Assembly: GCF_002999335.1 (NCBI RefSeq)
Contig: NW_020312145.1
Span: forward strand, 1-64,000
Length of the DNA stretch: 64,000 nt
From: Cyclospora cayetanensis
Lineage: Eukaryota > Apicomplexa > Conoidasida > Eucoccidiorida > Eimeriidae
Reading direction: 5' to 3'
Below, one piece after another: positions 48,301-59,521 of the stretch. Under the pieces are notes generated by a model, which saw nothing but the letters and a program-made list of their open reading frames with translations, did not search any database and was not told where the DNA came from. Position numbers and translations under genes: made by a program. The stretch's first letter is position 1. The number at the start of each line of letters is the position of its first letter.

Positions 48301-49463
48301 CCACACAGCCAACACCAGTTATAGCTCATCCCGATAAAGGCAAGTACAATGTCAACAGTCGCAGAGTCAAGAAACCGCAACATAGGGAGGTAGGTGTGCG
48401 GATCCAGTGTAAAAGACTTTTTTTGGAGATGGCGTTTGTGCAGTTGTGTGCTGAAGACAATGCGGAGAAGAGCCTGCAGCAAGGGACGCCTGCCGACCCT
48501 GGCCCCCCTCAAGACTCAACTTCTAGACGTGCTCCCTGCGCACAAGTATTCTTCCAGCGGCTTGCTTACGTATAATGTATGCATGCAGCTGCACTCACAG
48601 GGTACTCGTCTGATCCAGGCCACTGCAGTGATGATTCCCTTTGAGTCTGAGGAGCCACGCAGGCAGGGGTGCGCAGCTGCTGGTCCGTTCACTTTGTGTG
48701 GATAAGCTTTGAGTTACAGCTGTACCGCTCACTGGAAACTGCGAAGCAGACAGCAAGCACAGCCTTCAGATTATGTCCAGCGGTTGGGGGGCCGTTTTGG
48801 CTCTCTCGGAAAGATTAGTACAGCAACAGTGGCACTCCCAAGAGTGCTAACAGCCAATTTTAGCCCCAACAAATCGAATTAGGCCCACTTACAGTGCTTC
48901 TAAGTGGGTATAATGCCATAGTTGAGTGCGTCGGCAGTGGTATCAACATTAGCGGGCGTCCAAATATTCGAATTGAACCATCTCAGGTCTGGGAAAGAGG
49001 CCAATGGCGTTCCCTAAAAGGGCATCTTTGCCGCCGCTTGATGCATTTACCTCGGTAGACAAGCAAATAAAAAACCAGTAAACATTAAGTTAAATTAACC
49101 ATTGATATGATCTTCCTTCTTTGCTAGGAAATGCACGGAAAGCTCATGGGAAGGACGGGTTCAGGCGGGCGGGGGCCAGGCCAGACCGCTACCGCCTTGG
49201 AGCCTGCAAATTATCTTAAGCTCAAAGCTCCAAAAGTTCGACTTCAGGGGCGTAATCGTAGCCTTTTATCCTGTTTTAGTGAGTTCCACTTGAACCTTAA
49301 GAGTGACAACAAAGTCCGTGAACTGTACTCGGTGTCTCCTGTGCTGCATGGGCAGTTTGCCCACGCGGCTGTGCTATTGCTTGGCATAAATGTGTTTTCT
49401 CCGGCTTTTTATGCCCATATTTACTGTTTTCTTCATTGTTTTTAACGTGATTCCAAAGACACA
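45320..49463. other. Gene-poor stretch
   Basis: Contains an Ala-codon-rich patch at 46119-46340 and short frames to about 46,970, but stops interrupt every frame and no splice scheme connects them; a degenerate gene copy is possible. 47,000-49,460 shows nothing recognisable apart from a poly-T patch near 47,228. Confidence 0.4.
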
Positions 49464-52368
49464 ATGTCCAAATCATCGCCGCTACGGGTAGGCCTCGTTC
49501 CTGGCCAGATCTACACTGCGCAAACGCTCCGAGGTACAAGGGACCCCTTGGCAGCCCAGATAGAAGAACCTCCAGCAAACGACTTGGTTTTGCCTTTTTC
49601 TACAGGGCGGTTAGGGGTCCATGGAGGCTCTTTGAGTGACAGCCACGGCAGCTGCAGTGGGGACTCTTTCAAAGCCAATCAGCAAACTTTGCACAGCACG
49701 GTGGAAAGCATTTGGGGGTCCGCCTCTGATGCTGGAAGCCTCCAAAGATGGAGAAAGGAGCGAGGACTGAGGGAAAGGAGGGTTAAGTTCGGGGAGATTG
49801 AAGGAGAGCCGCTGAGCGCACAATACTGGGCGGGGGTGTCGGAAAAGTGCAGATTCCAGCTGTATCGGCAGCCACAAGCTGTTGAGCCCCTGAGACCGCC
49901 AAACGCACCAGTCCCCTGTAGAGAGAGTCGGGAGGAGGCAATTCTTCGGGCCGAGGCAGATGCAGCGGCAGCGGCAGCGGCAGCAGCGAAACCAGAGTCC
50001 TCGAGAGCGTCCGAGTCCTCTACGCTGGTACTGAATACAAAGACAAGGCAGCTAGAGAGGAAGGGAGCCAAGGAGGTTGAGTTGATAAAGAGGCGCTACG
50101 ACACTTTGCTGCAGCAGAAAGTGGGAGGAAGGACCGAGAAGGAGACCGAGAATCTCTGTCTCTTATGGGAGGCATTCAATCGCGGATGTTCAGACGATTC
50201 CGGCTGGCTCCGCACAAAGGATTTCTCTTGGGTTCTGCAGAGGGATGAGCGGCTCTTTGAAATATTTGGAATCAAACGAAAACGCGAGAAGGGGAGTGAG
50301 GAGAAGCCCCAGTGGCAGAAATGGCTGGGAAAGGTCTTCAGGAACAGAGACGAGCTGCTAGAAGTGGTAGGCACGAGTCCACATCTCGATATTTGGCCGG
50401 CTGGCCCGTGTTCCTCGCCGGCTTTCAGTTCGTGGAAAAACGAGACTGTGATTATTGTGCGTGAAAGTGTGTCAATGCGCAGCTCTCAAACCTTCGTCGT
50501 ACCTGGGTGTATCCGGCTGCAGACCCGCGCGGGGGAGCAGAAGCTGCGAGCTATGCTGAATTCTGTGAGGCTCGTCGAGTCTCACCTCATCGCCAACGAA
50601 AGGGCGACGGACGACCTTAAAATGACGTCAGTGCCTGACACACCACACCACCCTTCAACTAGGGGCATGGCCTGAGATGTTCTCGCTGGCATACAAAACA
50701 CCACCCAGAAACAAGCGACTCGGGGGAGCGCAGGCCACACTGACTTTCCAACACAATAAAATGCTAATGCTTACTGCGCACAGGTTTGAAACGTTTGTCT
50801 CTGTATTTGCCAAGTACCTCGGCGATGCCGATCCCTCAGAATGGGCCTCCAAGGAGACGAGCTTTGTAGAAATCTGCACGTAAGAGGGAGGGAGTTTCCG
50901 GCATATGCTGTCAAGCTCGGAGTTGGGCTGTAGAGTTTCACAGCGTTTCCCTTCATCAGAAGATACACGACAAGCGGTGTTCCTGGCGTACCTACACTCT
51001 GGGTCTAGAACAAGTGCAAGGGTTTACAACTTTTGCTTCTGTGGTTCAGGGACAAGGATCCTCCCTATGCAATGAGCATAACCGAAATGCTCGTCCGCGA
51101 CGCCATACTGGGGATTTCCCTCACAAAGACAGGTAGCGAGGCGTAGACGTTGCTATTTCAGAAAGCTCCTTCATATCAAATGCGCTTCTTCACGTACTTC
51201 ATAAATGGGTATCAGATGGATGGGGGGCTTGACTGTGCTCTCTGTAAGGCATTTTGTATGGGTGCCACTTGCTGTGGTACTTTCAGTTCGCTTTATATTT
51301 AACGTTGTGGTCGCATTTTGCCGCTATGCAGTCAGATGACCCCTGCTCCAGTTTACCCATAAATCTGCCCCATTTCTGAAAAAACCTGACCTCGGTCTCT
51401 GCTGGGCAGTGGCGGTGCTCTCTACTCCTTCTTTGGAGGAGTCTTTCCTCAGCTGACTGCCTGAATGTCTGCATCCACGTGTGCTATCTGCGCATGCATG
51501 TGCCTCCGCTTGCTGCAGAGGCCCGCCGGCCCCACAAACTGCAGTTTGGCTCAGTCCCCTTGTTGGAACCCCCTGGGCTGTCTCTCGAGCAGCGCGCCAG
51601 CGACAGAGGGCAGCTTCAGCGGGCAGCAGAAGCTAAGTTCATGGCTCAGCGCATCAAGAACGGCGACGATCACAAACTTGCCGCCAGGGTGTGTATCAAC
51701 TACCGCATGATGTGGTTCCTGATGATGCTGTTCCTGACCTTGCTCTTGCTGAATCGGACGCAGTCTTCGTCTCCCAAAATCCAGAAAGCAGCTCCGCCTT
51801 GCAGCACGGCGGGGGGCGGTGTCTGTGCCTTACGGCGTGGAACTCGCTGCTGTCTCTTGTTGCTGTGACACAGGTTCGTGCTGAGGCAGAGAAGACCGAG
51901 CTGGAGTTGCTGCAGAGGACAGCCAAGAGAGAGTCTTTCGAAAGGGGGCTGCTGCAGGAGGACAAGCTGCTGCTGCAACGGCTGCGGGAGATCCGCGAGG
52001 GGCAGGGTGTGTGGCACCTGAGGCCCCTACCCAAGTTTAAGAAGGAAGAAGAGGCCTCAGCAGCGGCAGGAGGCAGCAACCAGCCAGCGGGCAAGGCTGC
52101 CGCTGGGAAGCGGACCAACGGGAGGGCTAATGGAGCAGCACTCCGACAGGTCCAGAGACAGCGAAGCACCTCGCAACAACATCAAGCGGCGGAAGAGCAG
52201 GCAGGAATATCGCGTAAAAGTTCTGCCGGTTCGCCAGCGAAGCAGTCTGTTGCGGCTCTCAGAGAGTCTCAAAACCGTTCGTTGGGATTGTCGAAGAGTA
52301 GAAGTAGCAATCACAGCTCGCTCCGCCCTGGCCAATCTGGTCATAGAGCAAAGGAAGTGACTTCGTAG
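49464..52368 (+). CDS. Charged coiled-coil protein, multi-exon, unknown function
   Basis: Exon 1 starts at the ATG at 49464 and runs at least to about 50370 (WLGKVFRNRDELLEV). Later exons are clear in phase: about 50785 to 50880 (ETFVSVFAKYLGDADPSEW), about 51050-51131 (MSITEMLVRDAILGISL), about 51521-51689 (ending HKLAAR) and 51875-52368 (stop at 52368). The join between exon 1 and exon 2 could not be fixed, because the acceptor at 50785 needs phase 2 and no good phase-2 donor was seen. The protein is rich in Arg/Glu/Lys with an Ala run in exon 1, a probable helix ELELLQRTAKRESFERGLLQ in the last exon and a basic Ser/Gln-rich tail. No catalytic motif or family recognised. It is convergent with the HAD phosphatase gene. 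Confidence 0.6.
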
Positions 52369-52836
52369 CAGCGCAGTAGAAAAGTGCCATTGTGTCACAC
52401 TCTCCGCTGCCTAAAGTGCAGAGAACACCTTGGTGGTGCATGTAGCTCTACTAAAAAATGCGTCGATTTAACGTCTTCAAGTTTGCTGAGACTGCCATAT
52501 AGGTTGAACTGTGCTTCGCTTCGTTTGAACACTGGCTAGTCGCTGGTAACTTTAAGCCATCTAGGGAGCAGCGAGCGTACAATAGACTTGGTCAGGCAGA
52601 CGCGGTGCCCTGTTCCGCCAAGTTCATAACACCCATAGAAGGTCTAAACGACTGCGCTTGAGGGAGGAGCGCAACAGGAATTGTACTCAAACAAAGAGCC
52701 TCGCACGTCTTCGGTTGGGCGTGGTGGGTCCCTAGGTGGCCGCAAGGCATCTCTAAGCCAGCGCGGCCGGTCCCTAAAGTCTGTGATTCCCATGGAGCAA
52801 GCCAAAGCGAACAGAGAGCTAGCTGGGGGGGCATGG
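52369..52836. other. Short intergenic region between convergent genes
   Basis: Holds the 3' ends of the plus-strand charged protein gene and the minus-strand phosphatase gene. No coding signal. Confidence 0.5.
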
Positions 52837-54390
52837 CTATTGCTTGAATCCATCAGCTAGCTGTCCCACGTGGGGGATAATGTAGGTGGGCGCGAGGGGT
52901 TTATCAGCGCCTAAGGTTTCCAGCTGCTGTGGGGTGGTGCAGCCGGTCAGCACCAGGAGTGAGGCGGCCCCAATGTTAGCAGCGAATCGCATGTCTGTGT
53001 CCAGCCTATCGCCTACCACTAGTGTCTTTTGAGGGTTCAGATTCAGGTGTGTGGGCAACCACTTGGCTAGCCACGCCGATTCTTTTCCCACGCACACTGC
53101 TTGCCGCCCCACTACGGCCTCGATAGCCGCTAACTGAGCACCGTTTGCGGGGTGACGCAGCCCATTGATCCGGTTGTACGCATCACGGTTGGTTGCCACA
53201 AAAGGCAGATTCCCCAGTTCTGCGTCTCTCTCCTCTTTGAGATGCCCCTGCCGTTCTGCGTGCTGCTGCAAGGAAGGCTTTTTTTGCTGAAGATACAGGC
53301 AGGCAAGTGCCATTTTGTGATAGTCGAAAGCCCTGTCCCATCCAACAACAACGGCACTCACTCGGGGATCTAGGCAGTCCTCGATTATGGCACCGCCCGC
53401 CGCGGCTGCAATTTCCTGTTGCTCTTGCATGCCGCTACACCCATTGCATTTTTTCGCAGTCGAGGAGTGCTCAACAGTGTCTGCAGTGAGCAACGGCCCC
53501 TCCAACTGCTGTACGTGTTGCCGCTCTGGCTCCCCTTGGGGCTTCGCATACAGCAACAGGATGCCCGAAGCAGCAAACTCCTCCTTCATTGCAGCCTCTC
53601 CTATGCCAAAGGCCACGGAAGCCTCCGGATGCGCCTCTCTAACGAACACTGCCGCTGCATACGCCATGGTAATCACCTGAAGACATACACGCGTACACTC
53701 CTTCTATAGAGCCAAAATTTTCGGGCTTTTCCTGTTTTAGAAAGGACGCTCGAGGCGTGCCGCAGGAGACCAAATTCGATTTGACACAAAAAAGAGTTGT
53801 CGAGGGAATTCTCCCCCTATGATGCCGCAGACTTTGCTGTTGCTGCTGCTTTCCTGTCACGTGCACGGCCTGCCACAGGCGTTGGCGCCTCCATATTTGG
53901 CATCTCTTTCTGCACACCTATACCTAGTTTCCCCTCACTATATAGATATACATATATATATGTATCTCTCTCTCTCGCTAAGTCTTGGACCACTCTGTAG
54001 TCTCCAGCTCCCTGAAACACGCCTCATAGTAGGTTGGTATGCCTGCCTAGCGTCCTTACTGACCTCTTCTTCGTAAACCTCGATGCCGGCCCTACGCAGC
54101 CCCTCTGCGCAGCTTCTTCTGCTTTTCGCAGCAGTGTTCGTGAGAAACACGAGCCTTTTTTCTTGACGCCTCAGCTGCTGTACGGCGTCCCCGACGGCCG
54201 CCAGCGCTGCCGACCCCCAAAGCAGCACCCCGTCGATGTCAAATACGAACGCCTCATACTGCTCGAGAAGCAGAGATAGGCTGTGCTCCGGTGTGTCTAA
54301 GACTTTGTACCCCAAGTTGGAGAGAGAGCGGATTTCTGCATCCAACGACGCCGCAAATGCCCTCGCGTCTGTAAGAGCCAAGGCAGACAT
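52837..54390 (-). CDS. HAD phosphatase, phosphoglycolate / p-nitrophenyl phosphatase family
   Basis: Two exons, 54390-54064 (GAG|GTCAGT) and 53676-52837 (CTTCAG|GTG), phase 0, 388 residues; the start is the ATG at 54390. HAD motifs are in order: nucleophile FDIDGVLLWG (motif I), LVFLTNTAAKSRR (motif II), VGKESAWLAKW (motif III Lys) and VGDRLDTDM (motif IV). The family blocks VVVGWDRAFDYHKMALACLY and LPFVATNRDAYNRI confirm the type-IIB (PGP/PNPase) cap class. The usual GKP of motif III reads GKE here. Inserts relative to the family are a Gln/His-rich stretch after GILLLYAKP and a Gln-rich insertion after the cap helix. Likely reaction: Mg-dependent hydrolysis of small phosphate esters such as 2-phosphoglycolate. 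No targeting sequence is evident, so it is probably cytosolic. Confidence 0.93.
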
Positions 54391-55124
54391 CTTCACAGGC
54401 AAGTTTGTTCAGAGTGTGTGAAGGCTCGACCTGCGCGTGTGGAAGCTTGTGGCTTCACGGAGATGGCTGGGGGTTTGCAGTAGGGTAGTGAAAATGCGAT
54501 GTGCACAGATGATCCACAGGCCCACTCACACCCCGGTCGAGCAGCGTAATGCGCTACACCCCATACCGTAAGCGGGTACGCGCACAATTCAAAACTGATC
54601 ACAACGCTCTTGCACTCTAAAGCGCGACGATGGTGGTTCCTTATCGAAAAACAAAGGAAGAACCCGCATAGCATAACTCATGTGGCCTGGCGCTTCATCC
54701 GCGCATCTTCGTGCATTTACAGAGAGGCTAAATGCGCCCACTCCTCCAGAAAGTCCCTACAAATAAACCGTGCACATGATGATTCTAGTAGTTTTGCAGC
54801 AATATTTCCTTTAAAACTATGGACTGAAGGTCTAAAATGCAGGCGCTGCGTTGCGGGGCTGCGGATGGGTCGTCGCTTGTAATGGTTGATTTTTCATGAC
54901 GCCGTGCCTACAGCTTTTGGCGCGATCCGAATGTAGACAGTTTCTTAGAGTTTTGCGTGCCATTTTAGTTTGATGCACTGCGGCGTCTTGGCTTCGGTGT
55001 GTGGCATCGGCCTCTCATCGCCAGTGTTTTGAATGACCATCGGTGTACGGTGTAGAAAGTTGACTTGGTGGATGCATCAAACGGATACTTGTGGGCTGGA
55101 CTAGCCAGAGAGCCGGCCCATCAG
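54391..55124. other. Intergenic region between divergent genes
   Basis: Separates the starts of the phosphatase (minus) and MerC (plus) genes. No coding signal; promoters of both should be here. Confidence 0.5.
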
Positions 55125-56915
55125 ATGCTTCGGGCTTGTATTCGCGGGAGAAGGCAGCGGGCTTCCTCTCGTGGACTTTGCACTTGGCCTGTGCGGTCTG
55201 CTGCTGAAGCGTTCCGCTCTACGACTGCTGCCGCTGCTCTTGCGGCGAGTGTTCACCCCGCCTTTGTTGCTGCAGCCGCTTCTCTTTGTACGTATACCCA
55301 TGATTCCTTATCGCTCTTGCAACGGCGGCAGCCGCAACCAGCGCCGCTGACTTTCCCAGGTCCATTGCTGCACTCGCTGGCTCAGCAACAGCACCGGCAG
55401 TTATTCCTGCCGCTGCACTCACGCACTTGGTACGACATAGGCAGACAGGTGGCCACCAGTCCTCCAGGAAAATCAAACAAGCTCAGCACACCCCTTCCCA
55501 TCGTCACGAAGCGACATCGCAAAATGCATGAACACTGCGATTCCCAGGTCATTCTCCCCATATTCCCAATGCAAAGCCCCATTTCCTGCACGCGCCGTCA
55601 CAAATACTCTGATGCAGAGGGGTTCTTTTACACGGGGGCAGAAGCTTCATGCTGTGCGTGGGGAGAGTTATGAGTGCTGTGCTGCATCTGTTTTGCGCAC
55701 TCTTGTAGCACTCCCACCGTCATAGCTTGAATATCACGAAGTGAGGTTTCCAGCTTCTCAAAGTGTAGCACACGCTGCTCCAGGAAATTCAGTTGTAGTG
55801 GCCATAGCCAAATGTGGAGGACTGGTTCCTGACTGACAATCCTGTCGATTCAAAGCCCACTAGACTTCCCCTGTGTGAATTTTTAGGGGACCTTTCTGTG
55901 TGTGGCGTGTGGCGTAGATGGGGGCTGTCTGAATGGAGCAATTTCGCGGCAATTCTATGTGCCCTTGACTGCACTCTGCTACCGCTGCTCACGGCAGCGA
56001 TTCCTTTGGCAGGCTTTGTAGCCGACACACAGCACCTCGAAGCCATACACACCGCCTCTCGATGGGTATACCTCACCCTTTATCTTCCCGATCTGTACAA
56101 AATTGCTCACGTACACATACATACGTGGCCAGCTGGATGTTTTTCTATGTGGTCTTGAGTAGCTCCGCCTGTGGCAGCACTGGCTGGCTGGACATGCAGT
56201 GCAGTCAGTCTCTGCCGCGAACTCTTCCTTTGACTGCCTACACCCTTGCCCCTTGCACATGAAGTGTGTCCTTGAAGTGGCTGTCTAGCTGATCAGCCCA
56301 CTCCGTGTCTGTACGACTCATGGCGCTGTCCGCTCATCTGCGCCTACGCATGTGTGTGTGCAGGTGGCAATGTATGTGGTGCTGCCCCTCGGCGGCTTTG
56401 CTGTAGCTGCAAACTATATTCAGCTCCGAAAGAGGCGGCTACTGCTGATGGGAGTTGCGGGGTTGTTTCTGGTGCTCGTTGCACACGCTGGATGCAGCTT
56501 CCACGATCACGGGCACGAACACATGCATTTACCTGCTGCTGCATCGCAGAAGCAGGAGTCTCCAAGCCACAGCCATCATGAGCAGCATCTAGAGCAGAAT
56601 CAGAAGGAGGAGGAACAGCAAGATGCGACGCAGGGGCAGCAGGAGGCCCACGAGGAAACAGACCAGCAGTGGTATGCTGTAGTGCTACGTTTGGTCAGCA
56701 CGCACCACACCCTTGTTTCACTAATAGGCGCTGGATTGCTGCTGTGCAGCAACTTCTTGTCCCATAGACTTAAGCACAGACTAGGTCACCATGACCATTG
56801 CTGCAGCAAGGGCAGAAAGAGCCACAGCTTCAAGAAGAAGCAGCTCGAAATGGGGCGAGGAGACAGGGAACAGGCTGATGATCACGATACCACTTCTCTC
56901 CTAGGCCACGACTAA
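55125..56915 (+). CDS. MerC-domain membrane protein with His-rich loop
   Basis: The two C-terminal exons are clear: 55918-56065 and 56364-56915, phase 0 between them (TGG|GTATAC ... GTGCAG|GTG). They encode WSNFAAILCALDCTLLPLL, LTAAIPLAGF, VVLPLGGFAVAANYIQLRKR, LLLMGVAGLFLVLVAHAG and a last helix LVSLIGAGLLLCSNFL, the four-helix MerC pattern with the conserved C..DC in helix 1. Between helices 3 and 4 is a His-rich, Gln-rich insert (HDHGHEHMH, then SHSHHEQH) absent from bacterial MerC, and the C-terminus has HHDHCC. A first exon from the ATG at 55125 (MLRACIRGRRQRASSRG), Arg-rich like a mitochondrial presequence, runs to about 55550-55670; its join to 55918 is unresolved because the acceptor needs phase 2. 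MerC proteins move or bind heavy metals; metal handling in an organelle membrane is inferred. Confidence 0.8.
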
Positions 56916-59521
56916 ACCCGGGATGTATCTGCAATGGATGGTGCAGGAGAGGGGGGAGCAGCGATAGCGGGTACTGGATATTGCGCAGAGGCCAGTCATT
57001 CGTTTGGTGCAAAGGATGTTATTTGAAGGCTACGCTCCTACTTTTCCAAGAATAGTGTTAGCACCCAAAGGTCTTCTGCGGCACCAGCCCTGCATGAGCA
57101 GATGCAACCACAGCCACCGCTGCACAGCAACGAGACATAATAAATTCGCCGTGTTGCATCTAGCTGCTGACACTATACCCCGTAATAGGATGTGCTGGCG
57201 TGGGGGCGTGTGGAGTTGATAGACCTATAAAAACATGTATATAACAATGCGCTCGGTATATATAACATACATATATATTTCTTTGATCTGGCATGAAAAA
57301 CTTAGAAGAACTTCCAAAGAATCATATATGGGAGGATAATTTTGCTCTTGCACAGAAAGCTACCTAGGTCTGTTCCACAAGACGAAAATTTCAAGGGTCA
57401 CAGCTGGGGTACGTAGACAGATGCACAATCAAAAATTTGCATTACTCTACAAGTATACGCAGCTGTTGCTTGTCTTTCTGACTGCTTCGACGAAAACATA
57501 GTTTAATTACATACAGATATATATACAATATCAGGCGTCTGCACTTGTGCACGAAGTCAGTGTAGGATTATATCCACTCACACGGCCTACACATGCACAT
57601 GCAAGTGAAAAAGCACAGATGGCTAAGTATATTCTCTCCATAGGTCTAAGGAGAGGCCCTTTCTTTTTAGTGCCACGGCAGGATCATATCAAAAGCGCTG
57701 ACCTCAAAGCCCCTGTACAACATCCCTTTAAAGCAGAGATCACCCTACCTCATGTTAACGAACTACTTGACAAGTTACATAAATAAAGAGTCAACTAGAT
57801 CTTCAGCTTCACAGATACTCTCTTTCAAATCCCCATCTTTCCCCGTGTAGCCGAAGAACAGCGTCTCTCACCCGGAAGTGTAGAGAGCATTTCTGTGTGT
57901 CGTTTGGACTGCTTAATCCCCAGCTAAAGTGCAACGGCATGTAAAACGGTGTTTCATAAGCCTCATAAGAAGGTACGATGACTGTGTACATCGACGATGG
58001 CTCACACTACATCTAAACCGTTGAAAAGCACTCACACCCATTAAAGTTTATGATGGGGCACCACGCCTCCATGGCCTCGGTCGTAGATAGAGGCGTTGCC
58101 AAAGCACAATGTGAAAGCACTAGCTCCACGACTGCTCAAAGCACGGGTTGCCAGCCGACAAAACGTTTGTGGATGCGTAGATGAAGTTTCGAAAACAGGG
58201 AGATAACGACCCCCGAAAGCATGAGCAAGTAACTAAAGGTTTCACCAGCTCGTGGGAGATGAACCTCGCTTCGTACTTGTAAGGTGAGGAGAGGCCAATG
58301 TCCCTTGGCACACGCTGATTAAAGGGAAGAGCATATTTGTGGTAGCTCTAAGGGTGCGTAGCAATCCGTCTACCTGCAAGGATTCCTATGGTTCAACCGG
58401 CCATAGAGAACCACTCTCGTGGGTTTATGCTGTGACACGCTTCATTACAAACCAGATCATAAGTCAAGCAGAGCTTTCCAAAGACCTCCCTTATTCCCCT
58501 TGAAGAGCCCCTCAGAGTTCCCTGCATGAGAAGAGGGGGACAGCTAGTGTGTGAGTTACTGCACTCTCTAAACATTCCGAGCATTCACAGCTAGAGGCGT
58601 CGAGGCTCGCGCACATACGCACACAATCTCGCGCCTTTTTGTATTGAGTTTACAGTACTCTGCAGTAAAAATGTATATCTGTATAGACAGATACGCCAGC
58701 CAGACAATTGTTTTCGAAGTCTGAGTTGATGTGTGTTGATGCTTACAAAGCCCGCTACCTATACTCATCCGCGATTACACGGCATGCACTGCAGTCAGAT
58801 TTTGGGCTCGCAGTGTCTGAGTTTGTATTCTTCAGGTAAGTAATTTAGGTTCTCCTCTGGTGTTCAGGGGGAGAGTTTCAAATGTATGCCTGCGGGTGCG
58901 TTGGACACGCAAGTCCCACTGAGGGGGATATGCTCGCCTTATAAGCACTTAAACAAGCCTCAGGCCCAAGAAAGCCCCGCAATCACTTCGTGATTGACGA
59001 TTAAATGGAGTGTAGCTTGAGAATGTTGATGCGTAGCAGGTCATGGAGAATTACGTTGACGGGAAGGTACTCTGGCCAAGGACTTTGAGCACGGATTCTA
59101 TTTTCTTGCATTAAACATGTGGCGCATACTGGAAGGATTTGCGTTCAACGGGAAACATGAATGGGATGCCTCTTGTGCCTCTATTGAGTTCAAGAAAAAG
59201 ACCCCGAGGTTTCGGGTAACCAGCGAAGGCTGCTAGAGGGGGGAGCCAGAGGCCTGCTTCTTCTGTGCGCGCAAAAGCGTTTTAGGGCTTTACTTGCACC
59301 TTGAAAATTAAATCTTAATTTAAAACGTGCGTTGTAGCTGTAGACCAACAGCTTCCTGCTTCCTGTCCTTCCCTCGAGACGTGCCGTGAAGAGGTCCTGC
59401 GAAGGCACCTGCGCCGACGCTTCAAAGTGTATTCGGCTGCAGGAGGGAGGGTTCTCTGAGGACCTTGGTACTGGGGCTTAGAATTTGGCAGCATAATTAC
59501 CTTTGGCGGAAATAGACGCTC
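56916..59521. other. Gene-poor stretch
   Basis: AT-rich patches (57,230-57,290 and 57,520) and short frames only. Nothing could be joined into a gene. The promoter of the next plus-strand gene should be near the right end. Confidence 0.45.
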
